64,000 bases of DNA from Micromonospora sp. WMMD1082. GTDB lineage: Bacteria > Actinomycetota > Actinomycetes > Mycobacteriales > Micromonosporaceae. Below the pieces are notes generated by a model, which was given only the letters and a program-made list of their open reading frames with translations, had not been told where the DNA came from and did not search any database. Position 1 is the stretch's first letter, and each line of letters starts with the position of its first letter. The position numbers were made by a program, and so were the translations under genes. This document shows, one piece after another, positions 45,955 to 55,682 of this stretch. The stretch lies in assembly GCF_029626175.1 (NCBI RefSeq), contig NZ_JARUBM010000002.1:3861001-3925000 (forward strand), given 5' to 3'.

Positions 45955-48810
45955 GTGACTGGACGCATGACGGACGAGGCCGGGTACCGATTCTCAGTCC
46001 TCGGACCGGTGCGTGCCTGGCGCGGCGGCGCGGAGGTCGAGTTGGGCCCGCCGCAGCAGCAGGCGTTACTCGCCGTGCTGCTGGTCCGTGCCGGGCAGCC
46101 GGTCATGATGACCGACATCATCGACGTGATCTGGGGTGAGAACCCGCCGTCGACAGTGGTCAACGTGGTGCAGCGCTACATCAGCCGGTTACGTCGGATG
46201 CTGCCCGCCGACGCCCTTGCCCGCTGCTCCGGGGGCTACCGGCTGGACCTCGACAACAGTGAGGTGGATCTGCTGACCTTCCGCCGCCTACGAGACGGGT
46301 CCGCCGCCGTGGCACCCGACGATTCCCGCCGTGCACTGGATCTGCTGATCGAGGCGCTGGGGTTGTGGCACGGGCACGCGGCGGCGAGCGTGCACCCGGC
46401 GATTCGGGCGGCGCCGATGTTCACCGAGGTGGACGGCGAGTTCGTGGCGGCGGTGCTGCGAGCTGCGGACCTCGCGCTCACCAACGGTGAATCGGATCGG
46501 GTGCTGCCCGTACTGCGTGCCGCGGCGGCGGTGGCCCCCTTCGACGAGACGCTCCAGGCGGCGCTGCTGCGGGCCCTGGCCGCCACCGGCCGGCCGGCCG
46601 AGGCCCTGACCCACTACGACGGCGTCCGGCGTCGGCTAGCCGACGAACTCGGGGTGGATCCGGGGCCCTTACTATCCGCCACCCACCAGGAAATCCTGCG
46701 CGCCGAACCGACCGCTACCGTGACGCAGGGCGGGCGGACGCCGGCCACACCCCGCGCTGACGCAGCGGACGGGCCGGCACCGGTCCGCCCAGCGCAGGTC
46801 CCCGCCGACCTGCCGACCTTCGCCGGACGCACCGGGTCCCTCGCGCGCATCACGGACTTCCTCACCACCGATCCGTCGGCCACCGCCCGCGTAGTGGCCG
46901 TCAGCGGGATGGGCGGCATCGGCAAGACGACCCTGGCAGTGCGGTGCGCGCACCGCCTCGCCGCCGACTTCCCTGACGGGCAGCTCTACGTCAACATGCG
47001 CGCGTTCGACCCGTCCGGGATCGCGCTACGACCTCAGGACGCCATCCGGTCCTTCCTCGACGCCCTGGGCATCGCCGAGGAGAAGCTGCCGGCCGGCATC
47101 GACGCGCAGGTGGCCCTCTACCGCAGCCTGATCGCCGGCCGACGGATGGTGGTCGTCATCGACAACGTCCGTGACGCCCAGTCGGCCCGCCCGTTGCTGC
47201 CCGGTGCCCCCGGCAGCGCCGCGATCGTGACCAGCAGGGATGCGCTGACCGGCCTGGTGGTGCAGGAAGGGGCGCTGCCGGTTCCCCTGGACCTGCTCAG
47301 CGGCGCGGAGGCCGAGGCGGTGTTGGCACACCGCCTCGGCCCGGCACGGCTGGCGGCCGAACCCGAGGCCGTGCGGGAAGCGGTCAGGTTCTGCGGGGGT
47401 ATACCGCTCGCGTTGGCGATCTTCGCGGCGCGGGCCGCCATCCACCCGCAGTTCACCCTGCGTCACCTCGTCGCCGAACTCGCGACGCACCGGCTGGACT
47501 CCTTCGGACAAGCCGACGCCGACCACGACCTGCGCGCCGTGTTCTCCTGGTCGTACGAACTGCTGGGGGAACCCGCCGCCCGGCTGTTCCGGCTCCTCGC
47601 CGTGCATCCCGGCCACCAGTTCGGCGTCGCCGCGGCGGCGAGCCTGCTCGGTACGGACTCGGCGCGGGGCAGGATGCTGCTCGGTGAGCTGTCGCGGGCG
47701 AACCTGCTGACCGAGTACGAGCCCGGACGGTTCCGGATCCACGACCTGGTGCGTGCCTACTCGGCCGAACTCGTCCACCTCGATGGGCTCGGGGCGCAGC
47801 GGGACGCGAGCCAACGTCTGCTGGACCACTACCTGCTCAGCAGCTTCGCCGCCCTGGCCCTGCTGGATCCGGAGCGGGTGAGCCGACCGAAGTCGCCGCG
47901 CCCGCAGCCGGTACCGGATGTCACCGCCGAATCCTTCCGGGAGCGTCGGCCGGCGTTAGCCTGGCTCACCAACGAGCGGCGGACCCTGCTCGCCATGATC
48001 GACCTGGCCGTGTCGCTCGGTGCCGACACGCACGTGTGGCCGCTCGCCTGGGCGCTGGAGTCGATGGTGCGCTCGTACGAGTACTGGTCGGACTGGGAGG
48101 CGACGCAACACCACGCACTGGCGGCGGCGCGGCGGCTGAACAACGTGACGTTGCAGGCCGGTGCGCACTACTCGCTGGGGTATCTCTACTGCGGAGTCAT
48201 GCTCAACGAACCGGAGAAGGCGGAGCGGCACCTGCTTGAAGCGATCCGTCTCTTCGCCGTCGCGGGTGACCCGCTCACCCAGGCGCACGCTCACCTCGCC
48301 CTGGCGAGGCACTGGCACGGTCAAAGTACCGAACGGGCGCAGCACGAAAGGGCGTTGGCGCTGTACCAGGGTGTGGAGTCCGACCGGCCGGGAACCGTAC
48401 CACCCGACTACCTCGCCTACGTCTACGAGCGACTCGGCCGGTATGACGCGGCGCTGGACTACGCGTTGCGGGCGGTGCGGCACCTCGACCAGGCGGGGAA
48501 CTACCGGGAGGCGACCGCCTGGCACACCCTGGCGAATATCCGGATCGGTCGGGGCGAACTGGACGAAGCGCTCGCCGCCAACGACCGCGCCGTGCACCTC
48601 TACCGAACGATGGGCGACGAGTACGCTGCGGCCCTGCTACTGGAGTTGTTCGGCGATCGGTTGGCCGAGGCGGGGCAGGTTCGCGAGGCCCACGCATCCC
48701 TCGGCCGGGCGTTGCAGATCTTCGAGCGGCTGCGCAACCCACGTACTGACACGGTGCGCGAGACGCTACGCCGCCTGGCGGGGGAGCCAGCGGTGAAGGT
48801 CAGCGCCTGA
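45955..48810 (+). CDS. SARP-NB-ARC-TPR transcriptional regulator (AfsR-like)
   Basis: This 951-aa regulator has an OmpR-type winged helix (YRFSVLGPVRAWRGGAEVEL) and a BTAD domain at about 98-245. An NB-ARC/STAND ATPase follows with P-loop GMGGIGKT (residues 318-325) and IDNVRDAQ as Walker B. The C-terminal part is TPR-like helical repeats (about 650-950). The architecture is that of AfsR-type activators. The STAND part switches with nucleotide and the TPRs sense a partner (known of the class). GTG 45955 follows GGGGGAGACA; ATG 45967 is possible. Its 3' end overlaps the convergent small SARP gene by 11 bases. It may control the adjacent secretory genes or a pathway outside the window. Confidence 0.9.
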   Translation: MTGRMTDEAGYRFSVLGPVRAWRGGAEVELGPPQQQALLAVLLVRAGQPVMMTDIIDVIWGENPPSTVVNVVQRYISRLRRMLPADALARCSGGYRLDLDNSEVDLLTFRRLRDGSAAVAPDDSRRALDLLIEALGLWHGHAAASVHPAIRAAPMFTEVDGEFVAAVLRAADLALTNGESDRVLPVLRAAAAVAPFDETLQAALLRALAATGRPAEALTHYDGVRRRLADELGVDPGPLLSATHQEILRAEPTATVTQGGRTPATPRADAADGPAPVRPAQVPADLPTFAGRTGSLARITDFLTTDPSATARVVAVSGMGGIGKTTLAVRCAHRLAADFPDGQLYVNMRAFDPSGIALRPQDAIRSFLDALGIAEEKLPAGIDAQVALYRSLIAGRRMVVVIDNVRDAQSARPLLPGAPGSAAIVTSRDALTGLVVQEGALPVPLDLLSGAEAEAVLAHRLGPARLAAEPEAVREAVRFCGGIPLALAIFAARAAIHPQFTLRHLVAELATHRLDSFGQADADHDLRAVFSWSYELLGEPAARLFRLLAVHPGHQFGVAAAASLLGTDSARGRMLLGELSRANLLTEYEPGRFRIHDLVRAYSAELVHLDGLGAQRDASQRLLDHYLLSSFAALALLDPERVSRPKSPRPQPVPDVTAESFRERRPALAWLTNERRTLLAMIDLAVSLGADTHVWPLAWALESMVRSYEYWSDWEATQHHALAAARRLNNVTLQAGAHYSLGYLYCGVMLNEPEKAERHLLEAIRLFAVAGDPLTQAHAHLALARHWHGQSTERAQHERALALYQGVESDRPGTVPPDYLAYVYERLGRYDAALDYALRAVRHLDQAGNYREATAWHTLANIRIGRGELDEALAANDRAVHLYRTMGDEYAAALLLELFGDRLAEAGQVREAHASLGRALQIFERLRNPRTDTVRETLRRLAGEPAVKVSA

Positions 48811-49720
48811 CCAACCGGCGCATCCGGTTGGCACCTGCCCGGTGAGTGGTCGACCGGGCCCGGTTGACGGCCCAGGGCGTGGCGGGGCCGATCGCCACCT
48901 CACCGGTCAGGATCCGCTGATGCAGATCCCGCAGGGCGGCGCTGGGCTCGATGCCGAGGTGCTCGACGAGATCACGCCGGGCCGTCTGGTAGTGCGCCAG
49001 CGCATCGGCTTGGCGCCCGCTGCGGTACAGGGCCGTCATGAACAACTCGTGCACACGCTCCCAGAGCGGATGCTCGGTCACCAGCATCGACAACTCGGGT
49101 AGTACGTCGTGGTGCCGGCCGATGTCGATCTGAGCGTGAATCAGGTCGATTTCGGCATTGAGGACCAACTGCTGCAGGCGTACGCGTTGACCATGGGCGT
49201 ACGGACCGGACACACCGGCCAGAGGCGACCCGTTGGGCAGCGCCAGCGCCGCACGCAGCCGGGTGGCCGCCGCAGCAGAGTCGCCTCGACGCGTTGCGGC
49301 GGCGGCCGACGCCGTGTACCGGTGGAACCGGATCACGTCGACCGAGTCTGGCGGCACCTGCAGTGCGTAGCCGCCGCCCATCGAGCGGATCCGTACACCC
49401 GTGGGGGAGTCCGGGGTAGGCTCCAGCACCCGCCGCAGGCGCGACACGTAGGTGCGGATGGTGGTGACGGCCGCGCGGGGCGCCTCATCGCCCCACACGG
49501 CTCTGATCAACTCGTCCACGGTTGCTACGGCACCCTGGTGCAGCAGCAGGACGGCCAGCGTGCTCCGCTGCTGAGGTGAGCCGAGGTCGACCTCCCCGTC
49601 GGGCCCCCACGCCCGGACGGGGCCCAGCAGCGCGAAGCTGAACTCGATCGGTCCACCCGCTCCGGACCGCCGGTAAGAGTCGAGCACTGCCGTCGGGGTG
49701 CCAGTCCGGCCATCTGACAT
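48800..49720 (-). CDS. Small SARP-family transcriptional regulator
   Basis: This 306-aa regulator has the SARP plan: winged helix (FALLGPVRAWGPDGEVDLG, TTIRTYVSRLRRVLE) and a BTAD domain (about 135-280; HPLWERVHELFMTALYRSGR). It has no NB-ARC part. ATG 49720 is preceded by GAGG with an 8-base gap; a longer frame upstream has no ribosome site. The C-terminal 25 residues are basic. The pair of convergent SARPs (951 and 306 aa) is unusual and may interact through antisense overlap. Confidence 0.88.
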   Translation of the reverse strand: MSDGRTGTPTAVLDSYRRSGAGGPIEFSFALLGPVRAWGPDGEVDLGSPQQRSTLAVLLLHQGAVATVDELIRAVWGDEAPRAAVTTIRTYVSRLRRVLEPTPDSPTGVRIRSMGGGYALQVPPDSVDVIRFHRYTASAAAATRRGDSAAAATRLRAALALPNGSPLAGVSGPYAHGQRVRLQQLVLNAEIDLIHAQIDIGRHHDVLPELSMLVTEHPLWERVHELFMTALYRSGRQADALAHYQTARRDLVEHLGIEPSAALRDLHQRILTGEVAIGPATPWAVNRARSTTHRAGANRMRRLVRR

Positions 49721-49883
49721 CGTCTGTTCCTCATCGTTGTATCTCCAGTTCATTGCGACCGTAGGTGGCGGCGCTGGTAGGGATGCTGACCAAAAGCTGA
49801 ACGCGCCCACCCCGGGCGTTCAACGGCTTTGGTCCGTGACCGCACGGCGGCTATGGCGGATTGACAGTGGCCATACGTGCCGA

Positions 49884-49914
49884 CGGCGGTTGACCGCGAC
49901 CGGGTCAACCGCCG
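49884..49914 (-). terminator. Terminator hairpin after the S1 protease gene
   Basis: CGGCGGTTGACC (49884-49895) and GGTCAACCGCCG (49903-49914) form a perfect 12-bp stem with a 7-base loop, starting 17 bases beyond the stop of the minus-strand protease. It should end that transcript before the small SARP gene. Confidence 0.75.
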
Positions 49915-49930
49915 CCTGACACCCGTCGAC

Positions 49931-51259
49931 CTAGCGCGGCGCGTTGGGATCGATGACCAGTCTCGTGCCGGATTCGGTGAGTGCCCGGTCGAGGAGCTGG
50001 AAGGTCATCGTGGCGGCCAGCGGGTTGCTTCGGTCTCCACTGGCCGCGCTGACGACGCCGATCGCGGTCACCTGGTCTCGATCGCCGAGGATGAAGACCG
50101 GGCCGCCGCTGTCGCCGGGTTGGGCGAGCAGGGACACCCTGGTGACTCCCCTCAGGGGGACGGAACGGCCTTCACCGGCGGCGATGTTGAGGTCGACATC
50201 ATTCGCGATGACGCGGCCGCAGGTGACCTGTGTCGTGCGGCCGTTCTTGCAGACGATCGTTCCGGTCAGGAACGCGGTCTGGCGGGCCAGTCCTGCGGTG
50301 GACAGCGAGACGACCAGATCGCGATCTGGTTGCCCTTCTTCGCCGATCGGCTTCACCCCTCGGACCGACACCGAGGGCGACAACCGTCGCGCAGCATCGT
50401 CATCCACCGAGATAAGAGCCCAGTCAGAGCCGGTGGGGCCATCGAAGCTGAACCGCTCGGGCCGACCGATCTCGCCTTCTGCGTGTCGCCAGGAGACGTC
50501 CGGGCCGTTGGCCACGCAGTGCCCCGCCGTCATCACGTAGTTCCTGGCAGCGCCGGGCCTCGCGTCCCTGACCCACCAGCCGACCGAGCACAGCGTACCG
50601 CTGTCGGAGGTGATCTGGTCGCCGCTGGCGGTGGCGAGGGCGGTGTCGCGGCCCTGTTGGTAGCGGATGTCGACCGCGTCGGCGAACTCGCGCTGTAGCG
50701 CGGTGGCGACTGAGGTGGGAAGATCCGCTTCCTGGCTGGTGACCACGACGACGTTCTTGGTGACGTCGATGGACGTGCCGACCCAGGTGACGGCGTGTTG
50801 TTTCAGGAGGCGCTCTACCTGCGTTCGCACGTTACGCAGGTCCTGTGCTGATCGGGTGACCAGTCGTGGTTCGGCGTTGCGGGCCCGGATCTCGGCGGCC
50901 CGGCGTTCGTTGGTGACGGCCACCACCAGGTTGCCGGTGTCCCGGTCGAGCCAGGTGCCGGCGCTCCAGTCGACTTTCAGGGACGGGGCGATCGTCGTGT
51001 GCAGTTCGGTCATCTCGGCCTGCCGGGCCAGCCGCTCACGGGCCTGTTCCTCGGTGCCGTCAATGGACTTCGCCACTGCTGCCAAGATCTGCTCGGGCAA
51101 CCCGCCGGCCGTCGGGGTGGGGGCAGTCGAGGAGCCGCCACCCGGCGACTCCTGGCTGGTCGTCGCGGCGCAGCCAGCGGTCGTGATGGCCAGGGCGAGC
51201 AGCCCGGCCACACTCGCCACGGCGTACCTCGCCGGACGGAACATCCTGGGTTCGGGCAT
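49931..51259 (-). CDS. S1-family serine protease (streptogrisin/alpha-lytic-like) with pro-region
   Basis: This 442-aa exported protease has a signal peptide (SVAGLLALAITTAGC) whose ending also fits a lipobox, so lipidation is possible. A pro-region of about 180 residues follows (EQARERLARQAEMTELH), then the catalytic domain with His247 (MTAGHC), Asp279 (GSDWALI) and Ser384 (QPGDSGGP). All three triad residues are present. Cysteines CSVGW, TAGHC and CKNG suggest disulphides. ATG 51259 has GAGG 4 bases upstream; an ATG at 51244 is the alternative. It probably self-cleaves its pro-region outside the cell, as known for the family. Confidence 0.9.
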   Translation of the reverse strand: MPEPRMFRPARYAVASVAGLLALAITTAGCAATTSQESPGGGSSTAPTPTAGGLPEQILAAVAKSIDGTEEQARERLARQAEMTELHTTIAPSLKVDWSAGTWLDRDTGNLVVAVTNERRAAEIRARNAEPRLVTRSAQDLRNVRTQVERLLKQHAVTWVGTSIDVTKNVVVVTSQEADLPTSVATALQREFADAVDIRYQQGRDTALATASGDQITSDSGTLCSVGWWVRDARPGAARNYVMTAGHCVANGPDVSWRHAEGEIGRPERFSFDGPTGSDWALISVDDDAARRLSPSVSVRGVKPIGEEGQPDRDLVVSLSTAGLARQTAFLTGTIVCKNGRTTQVTCGRVIANDVDLNIAAGEGRSVPLRGVTRVSLLAQPGDSGGPVFILGDRDQVTAIGVVSAASGDRSNPLAATMTFQLLDRALTESGTRLVIDPNAPR

Positions 51260-51537
51260 CTTTCCTCGATCGTGCTGTAGGAACGGGACAACTCCCACAC
51301 GTCCCCACCCACCAGCAGGTTCACGGCACACCAGTCCCGCCCAGGAAGTACGGCGGCCAGCGGCGGATTTCCGGTGCACGCCTGGATGACGGCTTGTGGC
51401 CAGACGGCCGGTACTTCGCACCTGCTCGGGTTTGAGATCCAGATCACGTGCTGTCAGTTGCGCGAACCTCACCGACGCCCGGTACGTGGATCCGGTGTCC
51501 GTGTAGGGGCAGGAACAGCAGGTAGAGGGGAGCGGGT

Positions 51538-52113
51538 GTGTCCAACCAGTGGATGGGTAGCTTGGGCAGGATTCTTACCGGGAGAGGAACGCGCACGGCG
51601 GCGGGGGCAGTGCTGGTCACCGATGGACTGATCGGCATTGACCTACCCGGCGGACGGAAGCGCGCGGGAATCTTCGGGTCCCTCGTGCTGATCGTCATCG
51701 GCGTCGTATTCGTTTGGTTCGGTCTGTGGTGGAATAGCCAGCAGCAGCCCTTTCCGGACGGCGTATCGACGACCGCCACGGTTACCGAATTCACGACCTC
51801 TCGCGGGAGCGAGGGGCAGACGATGTACCGACGTACCCTGACGTTCACTACCGAGGCTGGGGAGCGGATCGAGATAGCCGAGTCGCAGCAGAGCAGCAAG
51901 CGGCCAGTGATCGGTTCTGTCGCAACGGTTTCCTACCTGCCACAGGATCCCGGATCGGCACGCGTCGTCCCGGATAACCCCTGGCTGCCGTACAGTTTCA
52001 TCGCCGCGGGCGCGTTGGCCGGAGTTTTCGGTGTGGTAATTTTCTGCGTGCGCCTGACCAGCCTTATCACCGGCATATACTTGCTCACTACCGCGAAACG
52101 GCAAGCTCGTTGA
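51538..52113 (+). CDS. DUF3592-type membrane protein
   Basis: This 191-aa membrane protein has one helix at about 46-66 (GSLVLIVIGVVFVWFGLWW) and a second pair at about 150-185. Between them lies a beta domain of about 80 residues (TATVTEFTTS, RRTLTFTTEAGERIEI, VSYLPQDPGSARV). The central ATV..F, TF and VxYLPxDPxxAR pattern matches the DUF3592 extracytoplasmic domain. The function is unknown in the family. GTG 51538 has GAGGGGAG upstream. It may share a divergent promoter with the S1 protease. Confidence 0.75.
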   Translation: MSNQWMGSLGRILTGRGTRTAAGAVLVTDGLIGIDLPGGRKRAGIFGSLVLIVIGVVFVWFGLWWNSQQQPFPDGVSTTATVTEFTTSRGSEGQTMYRRTLTFTTEAGERIEIAESQQSSKRPVIGSVATVSYLPQDPGSARVVPDNPWLPYSFIAAGALAGVFGVVIFCVRLTSLITGIYLLTTAKRQAR

Positions 52114-52354
52114 TTCCTGCGGTTGCCCCTCTGGCGTCGTCGCTTGCCGACGGCGCCGCAGTTTCGCATTGCGACACTTTATGGGTCGCAACATCCACGG
52201 CGTCGAAAGGATAGTCAACGTCCCCTCAAGGGCGAGTGTTGCGCAGATTTGATCCAGAAAGGGCGCGGTGGCATTGCTGCCCGCACAGCACAACAGCGTC
52301 GCACCATATGCCGCCGGGGCCGTAAGCAACTCCAGCAGAGGAAGAAGCAGAACG

Positions 52355-53092
52355 ATGAATGCCAAGGAAATCGTGCTGAGTGCCGCCGAAGAATTGTTCG
52401 GCAACAAGGATGTCTCGGCCGTCGATCGTTGGACATCGCCCGATTACATCCAGCACAGCGCTTACGCCTCCGGTGGGCTCGATGGGGTACGGCAGATGCT
52501 GCAATACCTTCCCCCAGGCTTCCGCTACGATCTGCATCGGGTGATCGCCGACGGCAACCACGTCGCACTGCACGGCACGTTCCACGGTTTCGGTCCGATG
52601 CCGTTGATTGCGTTCAACGTCTATCGTGTGGAGGACGGGCGGCTCGCGGAGCACTGGGAGAACCTCACCCCTGTCGTGGACGAGACGGTTTCCGGCACTT
52701 CGCAAACGGCTGGTGTCGCACAGGTCGACGACCTTCACGCGACCGACGACAACCGTAGGCTCATCACTCACTTGATGGAGGCCGTCCTCAAGGGTCGCCC
52801 GACCGGTGCAGTAGCCGAGTTCTTCGACACGGAGCACTACATCGAACACGGCCCCGGCTCCGGAACGGCTCTTGGTGTGTTCGGCGGTGACGAGGGCGTC
52901 AGGCGTCATGACACCCTGCACAAAGTTATCGCCGAAGGAAACTTTGTCCTGACTCTGTCGGAGGGACGCTCTGGCGCTACACCGACCGCGTACTATGACC
53001 TGTTCCGGGTCGAAGATGGCAAGATTGTCGAACACTGGGATGTGGTCTCGGAGATCAAGTCCGATCTGCCGCACAGCAACGGCCTGTTCTGA
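52355..53092 (+). CDS. SnoaL/NTF2-like protein with two domains
   Basis: This 245-aa protein contains two tandem NTF2-like (SnoaL) cone domains, each ending in a similar strand (LAEHWENLTPV and IVEHWDVVSEI). SnoaL-type proteins are small hydrolases, cyclases or ligand-binding proteins, so the reaction cannot be named here. Conserved His/Asp/Tyr residues occur in both halves (SPDYIQHSAY and DTEHYIEHGPG). ATG 52355 is preceded by GAGGAAGAAGC; the upstream extension reads as unlikely protein. A strong hairpin terminator follows at 53123-53162. Confidence 0.8.
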   Translation: MNAKEIVLSAAEELFGNKDVSAVDRWTSPDYIQHSAYASGGLDGVRQMLQYLPPGFRYDLHRVIADGNHVALHGTFHGFGPMPLIAFNVYRVEDGRLAEHWENLTPVVDETVSGTSQTAGVAQVDDLHATDDNRRLITHLMEAVLKGRPTGAVAEFFDTEHYIEHGPGSGTALGVFGGDEGVRRHDTLHKVIAEGNFVLTLSEGRSGATPTAYYDLFRVEDGKIVEHWDVVSEIKSDLPHSNGLF

Positions 53093-53122
53093 AGCGACCA
53101 GCGAATGGCCGAGATCTAGGCG

Positions 53123-53162
53123 GCCGAGTAGCCGGAGGGTGAGACCCCTGCGGCTACTCGGC
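53123..53162 (+). terminator. Terminator hairpin after the SnoaL-like gene
   Basis: GCCGAGTAGCCG (53123-53134) and CGGCTACTCGGC (53151-53162) form a perfect 12-bp stem around a 16-base loop, 31 bases beyond the stop codon at 53092. Confidence 0.8.
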
Positions 53163-53468
53163 GGACTAGAGGCAGCGCGAGGTCGACGCCGACATCTTCG
53201 ACGCAATCGAGACTCAAGTCAGTAGGCCGGACATGGGCTTCCAGTCCCAACAGGGGTGACCGCGCCGCCCGACAATGCCGAGCGTCGGCATGTCTGGCGT
53301 TGGCCTGCCACTGCGCGCGGCGTTCATCGAGGCACCGCCATTTCACCACGTTGATCTACGTACTCGGGGTGGGAGAGCGACACCGAGGTGGTTTGCCTGT
53401 TTGCGGAGGCAGCCGCTGGTGGCCGGGTGGCGCACGAAATCCGCAAGATCGTCAAGCTGTCCCGTCTA
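53163..53468. other. Non-coding stretch between terminator and CRISPR-like array
   Basis: I see no supported gene here. Short open frames lack ribosome sites and family features. If the array at 53469 is transcribed rightward, a leader would lie here, but I see no AT-rich leader. Confidence 0.5.
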
Positions 53469-53733
53469 GCCGCAACGGAGACCGGCCGTGTCCGGCCGGT
53501 CGAGGAGGGCCGCGTAGGGCGCGTTGTCGTTGGCGAGATCCTCGCTGCAATGGGGACCGGCCGTGATCGGCCGGTGAAGGGTCGTGCGGCAGCACCTCAA
53601 AGTCGGGGTTGATCTCGGAGCCGCAACGGAGACCGGCTGCCGTAAGCCGGTGAAGGCGGGCGCGGGGCGTCGTCGAGCCAGCCCCGGGTACCTCCTGCCG
53701 CGACGGATGCCGGCTGCCGTCACTCCGGCCACC
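53469..53733. CRISPR. Degenerate CRISPR-like array (four repeats, three spacers)
   Basis: Four imperfect 37-base repeats start at 53469, 53544, 53620 and 53697, a period of 75, 76 and 77 bases. The intervening sequences of 38, 39 and 40 bases are unrelated. Repeat 5' ends read GCYGCAAYGGRGACCGG. Each of the first three has a hairpin core: GACCGGCCG with CGGCCGGTC in copy 1, ACCGGCCG with CGGCCGGT in copy 2, ACCGGCT with AGCCGGT in copy 3. The last change is compensatory on both arms. Copy 4 (53697-53733) is the most decayed. No cas genes are in the window. Copy 1 versus 2 differ at 7 of 37 bases, so this is a relic or a structured-RNA repeat, not an active array. Confidence 0.5.
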
Positions 53734-53933
53734 ATCGCCGCGAACAGACGCTGGAGTGTTAACGCAGTCGTCGCAGTTACGCCGAGCCCGCCAACTCACC
53801 ACCGGTAAACCCGGCGCCGTCCAGATCACCGCCAGCGCCCTTAGCTTAGCGACGTACAACCCGGCTCGGTCGCGGGCGCGTGGTCTACGCGAATCGCGCC
53901 CATGCTCCGTTCGCCGGCTGTGAAACTCGGGTG

Positions 53934-55262
53934 GTGAGCGACAGGGGCTGGCGAGGGCGGCTGGGACCGGCCGTTGGGATCGCGCCGGGCGCCCGGGTCG
54001 ACAAGTTCGAGATCTTTTTCGACCTGGTCCTAGTTTTTTCCTTCTTCAACATCGCCCGGGCCACCGCCGGCAACATCACCGGCCGGCAACTGTTGCACGC
54101 CCTGCTCGTACTCGCCGTGCTCTGGTGGTGCTGGGTGGTACACACCGTGATCGCGACCCGTGTCCGAGTCGGCGAAGGCTTCGTACCGGTACTGATGGTC
54201 GCCAGCATGGCCGCGCTGTTCTGCTTCGCCCTCGCCCTACCCCAGGCATTCCACAATCCGCACGGCGGCAACGCTGGACCCATCGTGGTCGCGGTCAGCT
54301 ACGTCCTCATTCGCGCCGTACACCTGACCCTCTTCTTGCACCTGGTCCGCAACGACCCAGTCGAACGCCGACAACTACTCCGCTACGCCCCCGAACTCAC
54401 CCTCAGCACCATCCTGCTCCTCGCCGCAGCCCTCCTACCCGGCCTCATCACCGACCCAACCCTGGCCACGCTGGTCCGTGACGGACTGTGGATCACCGTC
54501 ATCCTGGTCCAATATGCCACCGGGCTGCTCGCCAACACCTGGGGCTGGCAGGTGACCTCCGCCGAACACTGGACCGAACGGTACGACCTCATCCTGATCA
54601 TCGCTCTCGGCGAGTCGGTGATCTCCGTCGGACTGGGCAGCAATCTCATCGGCCAGCCGCCCACCTGGCCCGGGGTGACCGCGGCGGTGCTCGGGATCGT
54701 CTTCACCGCCACTCTCTGGTGGGCGCACTACGACCTGATCGGTCCGGCCGCCCGGATCGCCCTGCACTCCACCCTGGGCCGCGCCCGGGTGCTGATGGCC
54801 CGCGACGCCTACGCGTACCTCTACCTGCCGATGATCGCCGGGATCATCACGTTCGCCCTCGGCGCGGAGGGCATCGTGCACGACATCGCCGCGCCCGGGG
54901 TGCCGATCTCCGAGCCGGCACATGGCCCGGACGTGCCGCTGCTGTTCGGCGGGGTGGCCCTGTATCTGGCCGGGAACATGCTCTTCCAGCTGCGTACCCT
55001 GCGCACGGTCTCCTGGCTGCGGGTCGGCACCCTGGGCCTGCTCGCCGCCGGCGTCCCGGTCGCCATGCCCCTGCCCGGGCTGGCCGCCCTCGGCCTGCTC
55101 ACCGCGATCTGCGTCGGCCTGATCACCGCCGAGGTGATGCTGATGTCCGAGTCCCGGCACGCGCTGCGCGCGGCGGTCTTCGAAGAGCGCACCGTCCACG
55201 AGGCCAACGAGGCCGCCTTCCGCAGCCGCTGGCACGACAACCCATCCGACACCAACCCCTGA
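53934..55262 (+). CDS. Low-temperature-requirement protein A (LtrA) family membrane protein
   Basis: This 442-aa polytopic protein is of the LtrA family (PF06772). The signature FEIFFDLVLVFSFFNIA near residue 22 and the later ERYDLILIIALGESVISVG block are characteristic. About 11-12 hydrophobic helices are spread through the protein. The function in the cell is not established. GTG 53934 gives an N-terminus close to the family start; GTG 53880 would extend it by 18 residues, and neither has a convincing ribosome site. The gene begins about 200 bases after the CRISPR-like repeats. Confidence 0.85.
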   Translation: MSDRGWRGRLGPAVGIAPGARVDKFEIFFDLVLVFSFFNIARATAGNITGRQLLHALLVLAVLWWCWVVHTVIATRVRVGEGFVPVLMVASMAALFCFALALPQAFHNPHGGNAGPIVVAVSYVLIRAVHLTLFLHLVRNDPVERRQLLRYAPELTLSTILLLAAALLPGLITDPTLATLVRDGLWITVILVQYATGLLANTWGWQVTSAEHWTERYDLILIIALGESVISVGLGSNLIGQPPTWPGVTAAVLGIVFTATLWWAHYDLIGPAARIALHSTLGRARVLMARDAYAYLYLPMIAGIITFALGAEGIVHDIAAPGVPISEPAHGPDVPLLFGGVALYLAGNMLFQLRTLRTVSWLRVGTLGLLAAGVPVAMPLPGLAALGLLTAICVGLITAEVMLMSESRHALRAAVFEERTVHEANEAAFRSRWHDNPSDTNP

Positions 55263-55682
55263 CATGCTTGCCTGCCGGCCCCGATAGATGTTTGTTGGCA
55301 GCTACACTCGCCACCCGCCCTCGCCCAAACTCGACAACACCGGCGTCCGGAGGTCGCTCAGCAGGAACGTCACCGAACACAGGGACGGCAGCACCGTTCG
55401 CGCCGGGCGAGGCTCCGGAAGCCCGCCCATCCTGAGCGTGCTCCCGAAAACGGCTGAGCCGGGTCAACCGTTGGCTGCCATACCATGATCGTGGGAAAGG
55501 CCAGCAGGGTGATGGTCTGCCCGGGAGCCTGCCGCAGCCGCCCGGGCTCGAACTCGTCGAGCACCGAATGGTCGAACCGTTTGACCCCGTACCGCTTTCG
55601 GCGCACCGTGTGGAACTGCCACTGCTCGCGGAACTTTGGACTGTGCTGGCACAGGCCGTTCCGGCGCGCGAGGCGGTGCTGA
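55263..55682. other. 420-bp stretch with no supported gene
   Basis: The region lies between convergent LtrA and DUF5954 genes. A protein-like stretch without a start (ELVEHRMVEPFDPVPLSAHR, at about 55550-55610, plus strand) may be a decayed gene piece. I found no clear terminator, repeat or RNA. Confidence 0.4.
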
